DNA from: Microcoleus sp. FACHB-1515
GTDB taxonomy: Bacteria; Cyanobacteriota; Cyanobacteriia; Elainellales; Elainellaceae
Direction of reading: 5' to 3'
NCBI RefSeq assembly: GCF_014696105.1
Contig: NZ_JACJPO010000020.1
Coordinates: forward strand, 1 to 64,000
Length of the DNA: 64,000 nt
Positions 9,273 through 19,800 of this stretch are shown here, one piece after another. Made by a program: the position numbers and the translations under genes. Each line of letters begins with the position of its first letter. Positions within the stretch are counted from its first letter, which is position 1. Under the pieces are notes generated by a model, which did no database searches, was not told the DNA's origin, and saw only the letters and a program-made list of their open reading frames with translations.

Positions 9273-10337
9273 CTACACCGAAGCTTCGATCGGCGCGGTC
9301 AATCGCTGCAAGGCGGCAATCAGCTTTTCGACGCTGGCCGGATCGGTATCAAACGCCGTCACAAGTCGCGCCGTTGTGGTGTTGCCTGTTTGATCAGGGT
9401 AGAAATCGGCGTAGAACTGGAAGCCTTCAGATTGCAAAGATTGAGCGATCGCAGTCGGAAACTGCACAAACACTTCATTCGCCTCAACCGGAAAACACAA
9501 GCGCACATTCGGCAATTCGGCAAATCCCTGCGCCAATCGTGCCGCCATCTGATTCGCGTGAGCGGCGTGACGCAGCCACAAATCGTTTTGCAAATAAGCT
9601 TCAAGCTGAGCCGACAAAAAGCGCATTTTCGAGAACAGATGCCCGCCCCGCTTGCGGCGATACTCAAAATCTTTTGCCAGGTCGCGATCGAAAAACACAA
9701 CCGCTTCTGCGGCCATCGCGCCGTTTTTCGTCGCGCCAAACGACAACACATCCACGCCCGATCGCCAGGTAATGTCAGCCGGAGAACAGCCCAAGCTGAC
9801 GATCGCATTGGCAAATCTCGCCCCGTCCATGTGCAGCTTCAGGCCGTGTGACTGCGCCACCTGTGCGATCGCCGCCACTTCCGATCGCGAATAGACGGTT
9901 CCCGCCTCGGTTGCCTGCGTAATGCTGATTGCCGCTGGCTGCACGTGATGCACCACGCCTGCTCCGGCTTTTGCCAGGACAACCGCGAGATCGTCCCCAG
10001 TGAGTTTGCCGTTGGGGGTCGATCGCGTCGCCAGCTTTGCGCCTCCGGTGAAAAATTCGGGTGCGCCGCATTCGTCCACGTGAATATGCGCGTCGCTGTG
10101 GCAGTAGATCGCGCCGTAGACCGGGGAAATGGCTGAAAGGGCGATCGCATTGGCTGCCGATCCCGTCGCAACGGGGAAAACGGCGACCGGAGTTTCAAAT
10201 AAGTCGCTAAATTGCGTTTCAAGCCGCTGGGTAATTTCGTCGTTGCCGTAGGGCATGGCCGCGCCCGCATTGGCCTGTGCGATCGCCGCCAAAATTTCCG
10301 GTGCGATGCCCGTGACGTTATCACTGCAAAAATTCAT
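9273..10337 (-). CDS. ltaE: Low-specificity L-threonine aldolase
   Basis: PLP enzyme splitting L-threonine or allo-threonine into glycine and acetaldehyde. The 354 residues begin MNFCSDNVTG, the usual aldolase N-terminus. The PLP-binding lysine lies in SFGATKNG near residue 210, preceded by the LHMDGARFANA motif that contacts the cofactor. Related beta-eliminating lyases share the fold, but the HIHVDECGAPEFFTGGAKL segment is characteristic of threonine aldolases. It lies on the same strand as the ClC gene with a gap of about 130 bp. Confidence 0.93.
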   Translation of the reverse strand: MNFCSDNVTGIAPEILAAIAQANAGAAMPYGNDEITQRLETQFSDLFETPVAVFPVATGSAANAIALSAISPVYGAIYCHSDAHIHVDECGAPEFFTGGAKLATRSTPNGKLTGDDLAVVLAKAGAGVVHHVQPAAISITQATEAGTVYSRSEVAAIAQVAQSHGLKLHMDGARFANAIVSLGCSPADITWRSGVDVLSFGATKNGAMAAEAVVFFDRDLAKDFEYRRKRGGHLFSKMRFLSAQLEAYLQNDLWLRHAAHANQMAARLAQGFAELPNVRLCFPVEANEVFVQFPTAIAQSLQSEGFQFYADFYPDQTGNTTTARLVTAFDTDPASVEKLIAALQRLTAPIEASV

Positions 10338-10396
10338 GGAACTGCTTCAAGCTCCCGCTACAGGTTCTTTTCCCAGTATGAACGGTCGATCGAAAT

Positions 10397-11344
10397 CTAG
10401 GGTTCAGCCGGAGCAGTTGCCGCTGGTTGCGGAGATTCTGCTGCACTGGGCGAGGCAGCGGGCGAACTTGGTGTAGTCGGAGCAGCTTCTGGCGCGGTTC
10501 CGGGTGAAGGCGAGGCAGTGGGAGACGGTTGACCTTGGGCGAGTTGCTGAATTTGATCTTTATATTGAGCGGGGGCGAGTGCTTCGGCTTGGTTAAAGAG
10601 CGATCGCGCCTCTTCGTTTTTGTTCTGCGCCTGCAACACCAAAGCTTTTGCTAAAACCGGACGAAAATCTTCGGCATCGCCTTTGATCGCTTCGTCGTAA
10701 ACAGCGATCGCCTCGGCATCGCGCTCTTGAGTGGCATAGACGCGACCGAGCAGCAGGCGAACTGAGGTTACGTCGATGCTGCCGGGCTGAGCTTTGTTGG
10801 CGGCATCTGCCGATCGCAGCGTGTCTTGCAACAGGCCAACGGCGGCTTCGGGTCGGTCTTGCTGAAGCTGCAATTCCACAAAGCCTTGCAGCGCCCCGAT
10901 ATCGCCCGGACGCTTGCTGAGAATTTCCCGATAGGCTTGGGCAGCACCTTCGCGATCGCCCGACCGCAGCAGCACTTGCGCCAGCAAAATCGTGTAGCTC
11001 GAATCGGTCGGATTCAGTTCAGCCAGCTTTTTGATCGGGTCGATCGCACCTTTGAGATCGCCCATTTCGATGCGCGTATCCACCAAGCCGCGCAATAGCG
11101 TTTGATTATTTGGTTCGCGCTCTAGCGCCAGTTCATAGCCGCGTGCTTGCGTTTCAAGTTCGGCTTGGCGAGCGGCAGGACTGCTGGTGGCGGTTGGAGT
11201 GCGGCTGCTTTCGCGCCATGCTTCAACGGCGGGATAGATCGCCACGCCGATAAAGGCGAGAACGGCAACGATCAAAACACTATTGATGAGCCAGCGGTTG
11301 CGTTTATCGAATAGCACGGGCGATCGCTCCCAAATAACTGTCAT
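10397..11344 (-). CDS. Membrane-anchored TPR protein with Pro/Ala/Ser-rich tail
   Basis: Function unknown. The start is placed at ATG 11344; a TTG three codons upstream is also in frame. One N-terminal transmembrane helix (about residues 18-38, LINSVLIVAVLAFIGVAIYP) is followed by about five TPR-like helix pairs (about 65-260), for example AQAYREILSKRPGDIGALQG. The last 55 residues consist almost entirely of Ser, Pro, Ala and Thr. The topology suggests an inner-membrane or thylakoid anchor with TPRs on one side, as in assembly factors. The low-complexity tail resembles those of several other proteins in this window. Confidence 0.75.
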   Translation of the reverse strand: MTVIWERSPVLFDKRNRWLINSVLIVAVLAFIGVAIYPAVEAWRESSRTPTATSSPAARQAELETQARGYELALEREPNNQTLLRGLVDTRIEMGDLKGAIDPIKKLAELNPTDSSYTILLAQVLLRSGDREGAAQAYREILSKRPGDIGALQGFVELQLQQDRPEAAVGLLQDTLRSADAANKAQPGSIDVTSVRLLLGRVYATQERDAEAIAVYDEAIKGDAEDFRPVLAKALVLQAQNKNEEARSLFNQAEALAPAQYKDQIQQLAQGQPSPTASPSPGTAPEAAPTTPSSPAASPSAAESPQPAATAPAEP

Positions 11345-11696
11345 CTTAACCAATGCCTATTATTAACGACATTGACTCGATCGCAAGACTCGTTTTGTAA
11401 AATTCAGCAACGCAATTCGACTGCCAATCATAAGCATTGCGTGAATTTGCCTGACGTTGAAGATCTTGTCTGTATAAACAAACTGAACCGTGATTCAGGG
11501 AAACGATGGCCGTCTTTTTATGGAGACTCGGTAAAATTCTGGCGGATGCTAACCTAGTGTGTAACCTGCGTTGGTATTCTGCTGTAAAGAGAAGCAAACA
11601 GCGTTTGCCTGTTGCGATCGAGGCCATCGCCTCAGCTTTGTCATGGTCATCTGCTTATCGCCCAGCGGTGAGTGGACAGTCTCGCTAGGAGGTTGA
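11345..11696. other. Intergenic region between divergent genes
   Basis: About 350 bp between two divergent start codons. No reading frame with family character was seen. The right end holds a clear ribosome binding site (AGGAGG near 11689) for the gene at 11697. Promoters for both genes are expected here, but no element can be assigned with confidence. Confidence 0.4.
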
Positions 11697-12701
11697 ATGA
11701 GTTCCGCTCAGAACCAAGTTCCCCAACCCGGACGGTCGCCGTCATCTGCCGCTAGTTCGTCCTCGCAGCAGAACGATTCTAATTCTGCTGCTTCATCCGC
11801 AGACTCTTCCGTCGTTCCGAATTCGCCACCTATGATTTCGCCGCCATCACCTTCCGCCGAGCGCATTTTGTCCAACCTCGATGCGACCGCACCCCAGCCC
11901 GCACCCCCACCGACACCCATTACGCCCGCGCGATCGCCCAGTTCAACGCCCAGACAGCAGCCGATTCCGCCCGCTAGCGAACCCATGCAGTATCGCGCGA
12001 TCGGGCTGATTCAAGGCCGCTATGAAGCGTCACCAGAACAGTTTACGCGCGGAATGCTGCACACCGACGACGGCACTGCGATCGACGCCGTGCTGCTCGG
12101 TCGCGTCATGAGCTTGGTGCGTAAACATATTGATCTTGAACAAAATCATTTGTGGGTGGTGTATCCCCGCACGCGCGAGAAAAGCGAGAATCTCCACATG
12201 CAGGTGGTCGGCGTGTGGGAACCCGAAAAGCTAGCGCCCGTTGAATCGGAAACGCCCGAACCCGAAGCCGCCGATGTCAATCAAGACGGCTACTTTTCAA
12301 TTCGTGGCGAAGTCTTGTTCTATGCTGCCGAAAACCAGCGGCTAATCGTGAAAATTCAGCAGTCGCCGCGTCCCGGTTCGCAAGAAGGCAAAGTCTTTAA
12401 GCTCAACTTAATTGGCGAACTTCCGGGCAACAAGTCGGTCGGCTATTTCTGGGATCTGCATGTCGAGCGCAAGGACAACACGCTAGTCGTGCGCGAAGCC
12501 AACGTCATCGGCTTAGTGCCGCCCAAGAAGCGCAAAGCAGGCGATCGCAGCCAAGACCGTCGCCGCCCCACCGGAGGCGGACAACGCCGCCCCGCCGCTG
12601 GCCGCCCGCAACGTCCCGATCGTCCCGCTGCTGTGACGCCTCCTGTCCGGCGGGAACCGATCTCGAAGCCGATCAAGAAACCCAAAACTGACTCAGTTTA
12701 G
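11697..12701 (+). CDS. Conserved cyanobacterial protein, unknown function, with disordered ends
   Basis: 334 residues. Residues 1-95 are rich in Ser, Pro and Ala with no secondary-structure pattern. Residues 96-275 form a compact part starting MQYRAIGLIQGRYEA, with several beta-type segments and the motif GYFSIRGEVLFYA. The last 55 residues are basic (Arg, Lys, Pro), which suggests nucleic-acid or membrane contact. The core looks like a family I associate only with cyanobacterial hypothetical proteins. AGGAGG lies 7 bp before the ATG, and a strong intrinsic terminator follows the stop, so it is a single-gene unit. Confidence 0.7.
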   Translation: MSSAQNQVPQPGRSPSSAASSSSQQNDSNSAASSADSSVVPNSPPMISPPSPSAERILSNLDATAPQPAPPPTPITPARSPSSTPRQQPIPPASEPMQYRAIGLIQGRYEASPEQFTRGMLHTDDGTAIDAVLLGRVMSLVRKHIDLEQNHLWVVYPRTREKSENLHMQVVGVWEPEKLAPVESETPEPEAADVNQDGYFSIRGEVLFYAAENQRLIVKIQQSPRPGSQEGKVFKLNLIGELPGNKSVGYFWDLHVERKDNTLVVREANVIGLVPPKKRKAGDRSQDRRRPTGGGQRRPAAGRPQRPDRPAAVTPPVRREPISKPIKKPKTDSV

Positions 12702-12741
12702 GTTGGGCGATCGACAGGCCGAACGGAGTGTCTGATGGTGA

Positions 12742-12773
12742 GCAGGGCGATCGAGTTGATCGCCCTGCTTTTT
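12742..12773 (+). terminator. Intrinsic terminator after the 11697-12701 gene
   Basis: GCAGGGCGATC pairs perfectly with GATCGCCCTGC (11 bp) around a 5-base loop and is followed by five T residues. It lies 40 bp after the upstream stop and just before the convergent carA end. Part of the stem is built from HIP1-like sequence. Confidence 0.85.
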
Positions 12774-12777
12774 GCCG

Positions 12778-13920
12778 TCATTTCTTCTGCTCGCGCATCG
12801 TTTGCACAAACTGATCGAACAGATAGTCGGCATCGTGCGGCCCCGGACTCGCTTCAGGATGGTACTGCACAGAGAACAGCGGCAGCGTTTTGTGGCGGAG
12901 TCCAGCAACGGTGCGATCGTTCAAGTTGAGATGCGTGATTTCAACATCTGCATTCGGAATTGAATCGACTGTCAGCGCGAAACCGTGATTTTGACTGGTA
13001 ATTTCCACCTGTTGACTTAGGCCGCAGGGCTGATTCAGTCCGCGATGGCCGAACTTGAGCTTAAACGTTTCCGCGCCCAGCGAAAGACCGAGGATTTGAT
13101 GACCCATGCAAATGCCAAACAGCGGTTTGTCGCTCGAAAGTAGAGCTTTCGTCGTTTCAATGCCGTCGATATTGGCAGCCGGATCGCCAGGGCCGTTCGA
13201 CAAGAAAATGCCGTCGGGGTTGTAGCTGAGGATCGTTTCGGGCGGCGTATCGGCTGGAACAACAATCACGCGACAGCCATAGCTTGCCAAACGACGCAGA
13301 ATATTGCGCTTAATGCCAAAATCGATCGCCACAACGGTCAATGGTTCTACATCAGAATCCGCGAGCGTCGGGCGATATTCCCAGGTGGAATCGGTCGGGT
13401 CTGACCATTCATAGATCGATCGCGTCGTCACTTCCCGCACCAGGTTCAATCCGGCCATGCTGGGCGCTTCTTGAACCCGCAACAGCAGTTCTGCCGGATC
13501 GAGAACTTCTGTCGAAATTGCCCCGTTCATCGCCCCGCTCGATCGCAATTTGCGCGTCAGGGCGCGCGTGTCAATGCCGTAGATACCCGGAATTTTATGC
13601 GCTTTGAGATAGTCGGGCAGCGACTGGGTCGATCGCCAGTTGCTCGGACGATGACAAATGTTGCGGGCGATCGCACCGCGCACCTGAGGAGCGATCGATT
13701 CTTCGTCGTCGGGATTCACACCCGTATTGCCCAGTTCAGGATAGGTGAAGGTGATGATCTGGCCGCGATAGCTCGGATCGGTGAGAACTTCTTGATATCC
13801 GGTCATCCCGGTATTGAAGACGACTTCACCGATCGTCGTTCCCGAAGCGCCAAACGACCAGCCTCGATAGGCTGTACCGTCTGCCAAAACCAACAAAGCA
13901 GGAGCAGAAGAAGGCAGCAT
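12778..13920 (-). CDS. carA: Carbamoyl-phosphate synthase small (glutaminase) subunit
   Basis: Supplies ammonia from glutamine to CarB for carbamoyl phosphate, the precursor of arginine and pyrimidines. The 380 residues hold the CPSase small-chain N-domain ([28 protein letters not shown]) and a class I glutamine amidotransferase domain with the nucleophile in GICMGHQ (near residue 270) and the His/Glu pair in [12 protein letters not shown]. The tail [13 protein letters not shown] is typical. carB is not in the window, as is usual in cyanobacteria. Confidence 0.97.
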   Translation of the reverse strand: MLPSSAPALLVLADGTAYRGWSFGASGTTIGEVVFNTGMTGYQEVLTDPSYRGQIITFTYPELGNTGVNPDDEESIAPQVRGAIARNICHRPSNWRSTQSLPDYLKAHKIPGIYGIDTRALTRKLRSSGAMNGAISTEVLDPAELLLRVQEAPSMAGLNLVREVTTRSIYEWSDPTDSTWEYRPTLADSDVEPLTVVAIDFGIKRNILRRLASYGCRVIVVPADTPPETILSYNPDGIFLSNGPGDPAANIDGIETTKALLSSDKPLFGICMGHQILGLSLGAETFKLKFGHRGLNQPCGLSQQVEITSQNHGFALTVDSIPNADVEITHLNLNDRTVAGLRHKTLPLFSVQYHPEASPGPHDADYLFDQFVQTMREQKK

Positions 13921-14150
13921 GATCTTTAGAACAACTTTACGAAAAGGGCGTCCATCAACAGACAGAATAAGGGAATAATTGGATCATCCGCAGTGGGTGC
14001 GCGATCGAACCTTCAAGCATTGTGGCATCTGCTCCGGGTTTGCTTCCGTTCAATCAGAAACAATTGGGTGTCAAAGATCGGTGGTTGGATGTCGGCTTTT
14101 GCTGCCCCAACCTTGATCCTCCATCCCCAGATCCTTATTTCCCTCTTTCC

Positions 14151-15002
14151 ATGCGTCAGTTTTCTCTTCGAGCCGTTGTGCTAACCGGATTCGCCTTATG
14201 CGGCTGTAGCACTTCAGTCACTCCGCCTGCACCGCCTGCACCAGTCGCGTCTCCGGTTGCGGCGATCGCCCCGACACCTGCTCCGGCTGCACCCACACCC
14301 ACCGCACCCGATCCGTTTCAGCAAGGCTTGCGGCGAGCGATGAGTGCCGCAACGATGGCGCAGGCGGCTCAGTCGCAAGATGATTGGCGCTTGGTGGTGA
14401 GCCGCTGGCAGCAGGCGATCGACCAAATGAAAGCGATTCCAGCCGGAAATCCGCGTCGCGCCCAGGCACAAACCAAAGTGGCAGAATATCAGCGCAATTT
14501 GGCTTACGCTCAGCGGCAGGCCAATCGATCGACCGCCCTGCAAAATCCGGATGGCGTCGTGCGCGTTACAGCAGACATCATTCCCGTCGCCGCACCCGCG
14601 CCAGAACCTGCGATCGCTCCCGCACCCGCAAACACAATATTTCGAGCACCCATTCTCCGACGAGTCGGCGGCATTCCGGTAATTGCCGTCACGTTCAACG
14701 GCACTCAGCAGTATGAAATGATCGTCGATACCGGAGCGAGCGGCACGCTGATTACGGCAAACATGGCCGCCGCGCTGAATGTGGTTCCGGTCGGGCAGGC
14801 CACCGCAAGCACGGCTAGTGCCCGCAACGTCATATTTCCGCTGGGCTATGTGCAGTCGGTCGAAGTGGACGGCGCGATCGCCTCTGACATGCTGGTGGCG
14901 GTTGCTGGTCCCGAACTCGACATTGGTTTGCTAGGACATGATTTCTTTGGCAATTTTGACGTGCTCATTCGCCAAGATGTCGTGGAATTTCACCCCCGAT
15001 AG
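14151..15002 (+). CDS. Lipoprotein with retropepsin-like aspartic protease domain
   Basis: 283 residues. The start is placed at ATG 14151 because it opens a lipoprotein signal, MRQFSLRAVVLTGFALCGCS, with Cys at residue 20 as the probable lipidation site. A Pro/Ala/Thr-rich linker follows, then a helical segment (about 55-130), a second linker, and a retropepsin-like domain (about 165-283) with the catalytic motif MIVDTGASGTLI and the later LGHDFFGNFDVLI. Single-domain members act as dimers. The target is unknown. Cell-envelope location is inferred from the lipobox. Confidence 0.8.
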   Translation: MRQFSLRAVVLTGFALCGCSTSVTPPAPPAPVASPVAAIAPTPAPAAPTPTAPDPFQQGLRRAMSAATMAQAAQSQDDWRLVVSRWQQAIDQMKAIPAGNPRRAQAQTKVAEYQRNLAYAQRQANRSTALQNPDGVVRVTADIIPVAAPAPEPAIAPAPANTIFRAPILRRVGGIPVIAVTFNGTQQYEMIVDTGASGTLITANMAAALNVVPVGQATASTASARNVIFPLGYVQSVEVDGAIASDMLVAVAGPELDIGLLGHDFFGNFDVLIRQDVVEFHPR

Positions 15003-15077
15003 AGGTGGACGGTTCGCGATCGCGCAATTGTTGTAACTTGCTACGATCGAGCCATACGAAGCCAAGGAGTTCACCGC

Positions 15078-15653
15078 ATGGGCGTGTTTGAAGATTTCAG
15101 CAACTTCCTCGAAGCGCGACTCGAAGAATTTTTGCGCGACAATCCGGATCTTGAACTTCAAGCCTTGGCCGAAAAGTTGCGCGAACAAGAAGAAGAAACC
15201 GTCCGCCTGCTGGCCGAACTGCGCCGCCGCGAACGCCAGCTTCAAGACGAAATCCTGGCTACAGCCCAAGAAGTGCAGCGCTGGCACGTCCGCATTGACA
15301 AAGCCAAAGCAGCCGGACGCACCGATCTGGTCACGCCTGCCGAAGAACGTGAAGCCGCCCTGCTGCGTCAAGGCAACCAGCTTTGGGGACAAATGGAAGC
15401 CGTTAAAGACCGCATCAAGCAATCGATCGACCTCAACGCCCAAATTCAACTGAAGCGCAAAGAAGTCACTGCCAAAGTCGCCGAAGCTCAAGCTGCCAAA
15501 GCCAAAGCGAAAGCACAACAGGCTAGCCAAGCTTGGCAAAACACAAACTGGAACCCCACCTTCACCAATCCCACCGACCCGCTAGAGCAAACTTTTCGTC
15601 GCTGGGAAATGGATGAAGAACTCGATCAGCTCAAGCGACAAATGGGCAAGTAG
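15078..15653 (+). CDS. Coiled-coil protein, TIGR04376-like
   Basis: 191 residues, mostly charged helix. The first 20 residues (GVFEDFSNFLEARLEEFL) resemble the amphipathic start of PspA/IM30-type proteins, followed by long coiled coil (about residues 25-165) and a short C-terminal segment with FRRWEMDEELDQLKRQM. I recall a cyanobacterial family TIGR04376 with these features, but this rests on memory. AAGGAG lies about 8 bp before the ATG. A role at membranes is only a guess from the N-terminal helix. Confidence 0.65.
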   Translation: MGVFEDFSNFLEARLEEFLRDNPDLELQALAEKLREQEEETVRLLAELRRRERQLQDEILATAQEVQRWHVRIDKAKAAGRTDLVTPAEEREAALLRQGNQLWGQMEAVKDRIKQSIDLNAQIQLKRKEVTAKVAEAQAAKAKAKAQQASQAWQNTNWNPTFTNPTDPLEQTFRRWEMDEELDQLKRQMGK

Positions 15654-15813
15654 GAGTGAGGAATTGAAGAAAAGCAAGCCCCCTGGATGACCCACCGATC
15701 TGACTGACAGCTTCGGATGCACCCGACCGCCAAGGTCGATCGAATTGCGGTCGCCCTAGTAGATCCTGTGTTGCATATCAAGAGTCACGGCATTGCCACG
15801 CCCCGACGACAAT

Positions 15814-16761
15814 TTATGGCGTGCCAAATAGATTGTCGATCGAAGCGATCGACTGCGCCGACAGCTTTTTGCCCGCTGCTTCCACGTTTTCTTCAACCTG
15901 AGCAGGTTTGGTTGCGCCGATGATCACGCTGCTCAGGGCGGAATTGCGAAGACACCAAGCAAGGGCAAGCTGGCTCATGCTCAAGCCTTCGGACTGCGCG
16001 ATCGATCCCAGCTTTTGCACTCGTGTAAGCTGCTCGTCATCCAGTCGCATAAACGCATTTTGACGCGGATCGCTGGCGCGAGAGCCTTCGGGCAACGCTT
16101 CACCTGGCTTGTATTTTCCGGTCAGGATGCCTTGCGCCAGAGGTGACCAGTTGATGATGCCGATGCCTTCGCGCTGACAGAGCGGCATCACTTCCGCTTC
16201 AATTTTGCGCTCCAAAATGCTGTATTGCGGCTGGTTAGAAGCGATCGGATACAGTCCGGCTACTCGCGTCAGGTCGGCAGCATGAGCAATTTGACTCGCG
16301 CTCCACTCGGACACGCCATAGTAAAGAATCTTGCCTTGCCGCACGAGATGATCGAACGCCATCAAGGTTTCGGACAGGGGCACGGTCGGATCATAGCGGT
16401 GCGCCTGATACAAATCGATGTAGTCCACACCCAACCGCTTGAGGCTGGCATCACACTGTTCGAGAATATGTTTGCGCGACAAGCCGCGATCGTTGGGTCT
16501 GTCTCCCATCGGAAAGTACACCTTGGTCGCCAGCACATAAGAATCGCGGGGATATTGGCGCAGCACTTCGCCCACAATTTTTTCTGCTGCCCCCCGCGCA
16601 TACACGTTCGCGGTATCAAAAAAATTCACGCCCAAATCATACGCTTGCTCAATGCAGCTTCGGGCAGCATCTGAAGCAGTTGCGCCGCCATACGTGAGCC
16701 ACGACCCTAGACAAATTTCCGAAACGCGAACGCCGTGCTTACCCAACTGCCGATATTCCAT
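15814..16761 (-). CDS. Aldo/keto reductase, Kv-beta/YghZ type
   Basis: NADPH-dependent carbonyl reductase of 315 residues. The start at ATG 16761 gives MEYRQLGKHGVRVSEICLGS, the standard beginning; about 100 upstream residues in frame have no family character and run antisense to the kinase C-terminus coding. The catalytic set is present: Asp-Thr-Ala-x-Val-Tyr in FFDTANVYARG, Lys in LATKVYFP and His in YQAHRYD. The cofactor loop INWSPLAQGILTGKY is clear. It lies 94 bp downstream of the kinase gene, on the kinase's transcription exit side and the same strand, so read-through is possible. Confidence 0.9.
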   Translation of the reverse strand: MEYRQLGKHGVRVSEICLGSWLTYGGATASDAARSCIEQAYDLGVNFFDTANVYARGAAEKIVGEVLRQYPRDSYVLATKVYFPMGDRPNDRGLSRKHILEQCDASLKRLGVDYIDLYQAHRYDPTVPLSETLMAFDHLVRQGKILYYGVSEWSASQIAHAADLTRVAGLYPIASNQPQYSILERKIEAEVMPLCQREGIGIINWSPLAQGILTGKYKPGEALPEGSRASDPRQNAFMRLDDEQLTRVQKLGSIAQSEGLSMSQLALAWCLRNSALSSVIIGATKPAQVEENVEAAGKKLSAQSIASIDNLFGTP

Positions 16762-16855
16762 TTCCGGCTCCTTCGATCGATTGCTTCGTGAGTGTATCGA
16801 TCGAGCCTGAGCGCATCCCCTAGCCTGAGATGGAATTGCTGTCAAGTTCGCGACA

Positions 16856-19800
16856 TCAGAGCAAACTGCGATCCGGCAGGATGACGCTGAAGCAACTGCC
16901 TTTACCCAGTTGACTTTCAACGCTGACGCTGCCCTGATGCAGTTCCACAATCTGCTTGACGAGGGCGAGTCCCAATCCTGTGCCGTCGTGATGGCGCGAT
17001 AGGCTGCTGTCGATTTGCACAAACGGCTGAAACAGCAAGGTTTGGTCGTCAGGTGCAATGCCAATGCCCGTATCGCTGACCGAGAAGCGAATGCTGCTTT
17101 GCGGATCGACTTTCACGCTGAGCGTTACGCGACCACCGGGAGGCGTGAATTTGACGGCGTTGCTCAAAAGATTAATCAAAACCTGGCAGATGCGGCGTTC
17201 ATCCAAGACGGCGAGGCAAGAGGAAGGCGGCAGATGAGCATCGATCGCAATATTTTTTTGTTCGGCCAGCGGTTGAACAAAAGCCAAGCTGGTTTGGCAC
17301 AAGCCGTAGATCGGGACGGCGGCCAATTCAAGCTCAAATCTGCCTGAGCCAATTTTGGCAAGGTCGAGGATGTCGTTGATTAAGGCGAGGAGGTGATCGC
17401 CACTGCTGGCGATCGTTTCGACAAATTGCCGCTGCCTGTCATTGAGCGAGCCAAACGTTTCTTCTTGCAGCGCTCTGGACAAGCCGAGCATGGCGCTCAG
17501 CGGCGTGCGTAACTCGTGGCTCATGTTGGCTAAAAATTCGTCTTTGAGGCGGTTGGCTCGCGCCAGTTCCAGGTTGGCAATCGCCAACGTTTCATTGGCC
17601 TGTCGCAATTTTGCTTCGGCCTGCCGCTGCACGCTCACATCGATGTTGATGCCGATCATGCGGTGCGATTCGCCTGTCTCGTTGCACTGCACGATCGCGG
17701 ATGACCTGATAAAGCGGATACTGCCATCTGGCAAAACAACGCGAAATTCTGTCTCATAATCCTGTTCGTTCTGAAGCGCTTTTTGCGTGGCGGCTTCGGC
17801 CTCCGGCCAGTCGTCCGGATGAACGCGCTTGCTCCAATCTGAGAAAGTTCCGGTGAAGTTGGATCGATCGACACCATACAGTTCGCAAACGCGATCGTCC
17901 CAAATCAGCGCGTCCGCCGCAATGTCCCATTCCCAAACGCCGATCGCGCCGGATTTGAGCGCCAGCGATAAGCGATCGGACAAGTCAAGCAGTTGTTCTT
18001 CTGCCCGCTTGCGAGCCGTAATGTCGGTGAGCATTCCTAACGCACCCTGATAAATTCCTGCTGCATCAAAGATCGGCGTGGTTTCTAAAATTACCCACAG
18101 ATCCGATCCGTCAGCCCGCTTGAATTTGAAGTCGTGCTGCTCTCCAATTCCCTGACGGCGGCGATCGAGATTTCTTCTGGCAATGTACTGGCCTTCGGCA
18201 TCGGTGAAATCAAACATTGATTTGCCAACCATTTGAGCAACCGTTAGCCCAAGCATTTGTGCCATCCGCTCATTCACAAAGGTTGTAGTTCCCTCTGCAT
18301 CAATCATCCAAATGCCTTCCCCTGCGGTTTCGACGATGCGACGATAGCGGGCTTCGCTTTCTTGCAGGGCGGTTTCGATCCGTTTGCGATCGGTAATGTC
18401 GAACAAGATGCCGTCTACCCAAAGCACCGTGCCATCCGGCGCATAGCAGCCGCTTCCATATTCAGCGACCCAGCGAACTTCGCCGTTGGCATGAACAATG
18501 CGGTACTGGTTTTGGTAGCAGCCATCGCGATCGATCGCGGCTTGGGTTTCGCTCCAAATCGGTTCAACATCGTCGGGATGAATGATGCTGCCAAAGCTGC
18601 GTTTGCCTGAAGCCGTCAGTTCGCTGGCAGAATAGCCCGTCAGTTCAAAGATGCGATCGCTCAGATAGTGCGCTGTCCAGGCTTGGTCGTTCTTGCAGCG
18701 ATACACCACTCCCGGCAGATTATCAACCAGGGTGCGATAGCGCTCTTCACTTTGGCGCAGCGATCGCTCTGCGATTTTGCGATCGGTAATGTCAATGCCG
18801 ATCGCCCAGCCTGCCCAGCCCGGAATTGGAAATTCTTGCGACACGTTTGACCAAAGGATTGTTCTGCGACTGCCGTCTTTGCAGGTAATGTCCCATTCCC
18901 AATCGCGAAAGTTGCCCGCGTGCTGTGTCCACTGCCGCAGCATTTGGGCGCGATAGTCCGGGTCAGGATACAGCAGTTCTAGCGAGTTGGGGTTGTGCGT
19001 AATTTCTTCGGCACTAAAACCCGTCACACGTTCACATTCGCGGTTCCACACAATCAAGTTGCCGTTAGCGTCATAGGCATCAAGCATCACGGGCATGTTT
19101 TGCACAACGAGCCGCAGCGTTTCTTCACTGTGCCGCAGGGCGGCTTCTGCCGCGATTCGATCGGTCACATCCAGCGCAATTCCAATCAAATGGGTGGCCG
19201 TTCCGTCTGCATCTTTGAGTTGCGTTTTGATGACTTCAAGCGTGTGTTCTCGTCCATCTGTCAGCACCAGCGTTTCGATCGATCGCACAGGCGTATCCGC
19301 TGCCCAACAGACCGCATCCGATTCGATGCAGGGCTGCGCTGACGCTCCCAACAGGTCTACATAATCATCCGCTGCTAAAAACGCTGCTTTGGTGACGCCG
19401 ATATCTTGAGCCAGCATTTTGTTGACCAGTTGCACTTTGCGATCGCGATCGCACATCCAGATCCACAGCGGCGCATGATCAATAATGGCTCGCATTGTTT
19501 GCTGCTGCTGCTCCAGCAATAGCTCGGTTTGTTTGCGATCGCTGATGTCGGTAAACAGGCCAATGATTTGCTGAATTTGATTGTTTTCAACGATGATTTT
19601 GGTTTTGTCTTCAATCCAAACAAATCGTCCGTCTGCGGCTTGCATTCGATATTCATGCACATGATCGAGATGAGCTTCGATGCAGCTTGTGCAGTAAGCG
19701 ATCGCGCGATCAAAATCATCAGGATGCACATGGGCTGACCAAAAATCCGCTTCATACCAGCGATCGCGCGGATAGCCGAGAATTCGCTCGGCCTGCTGCG

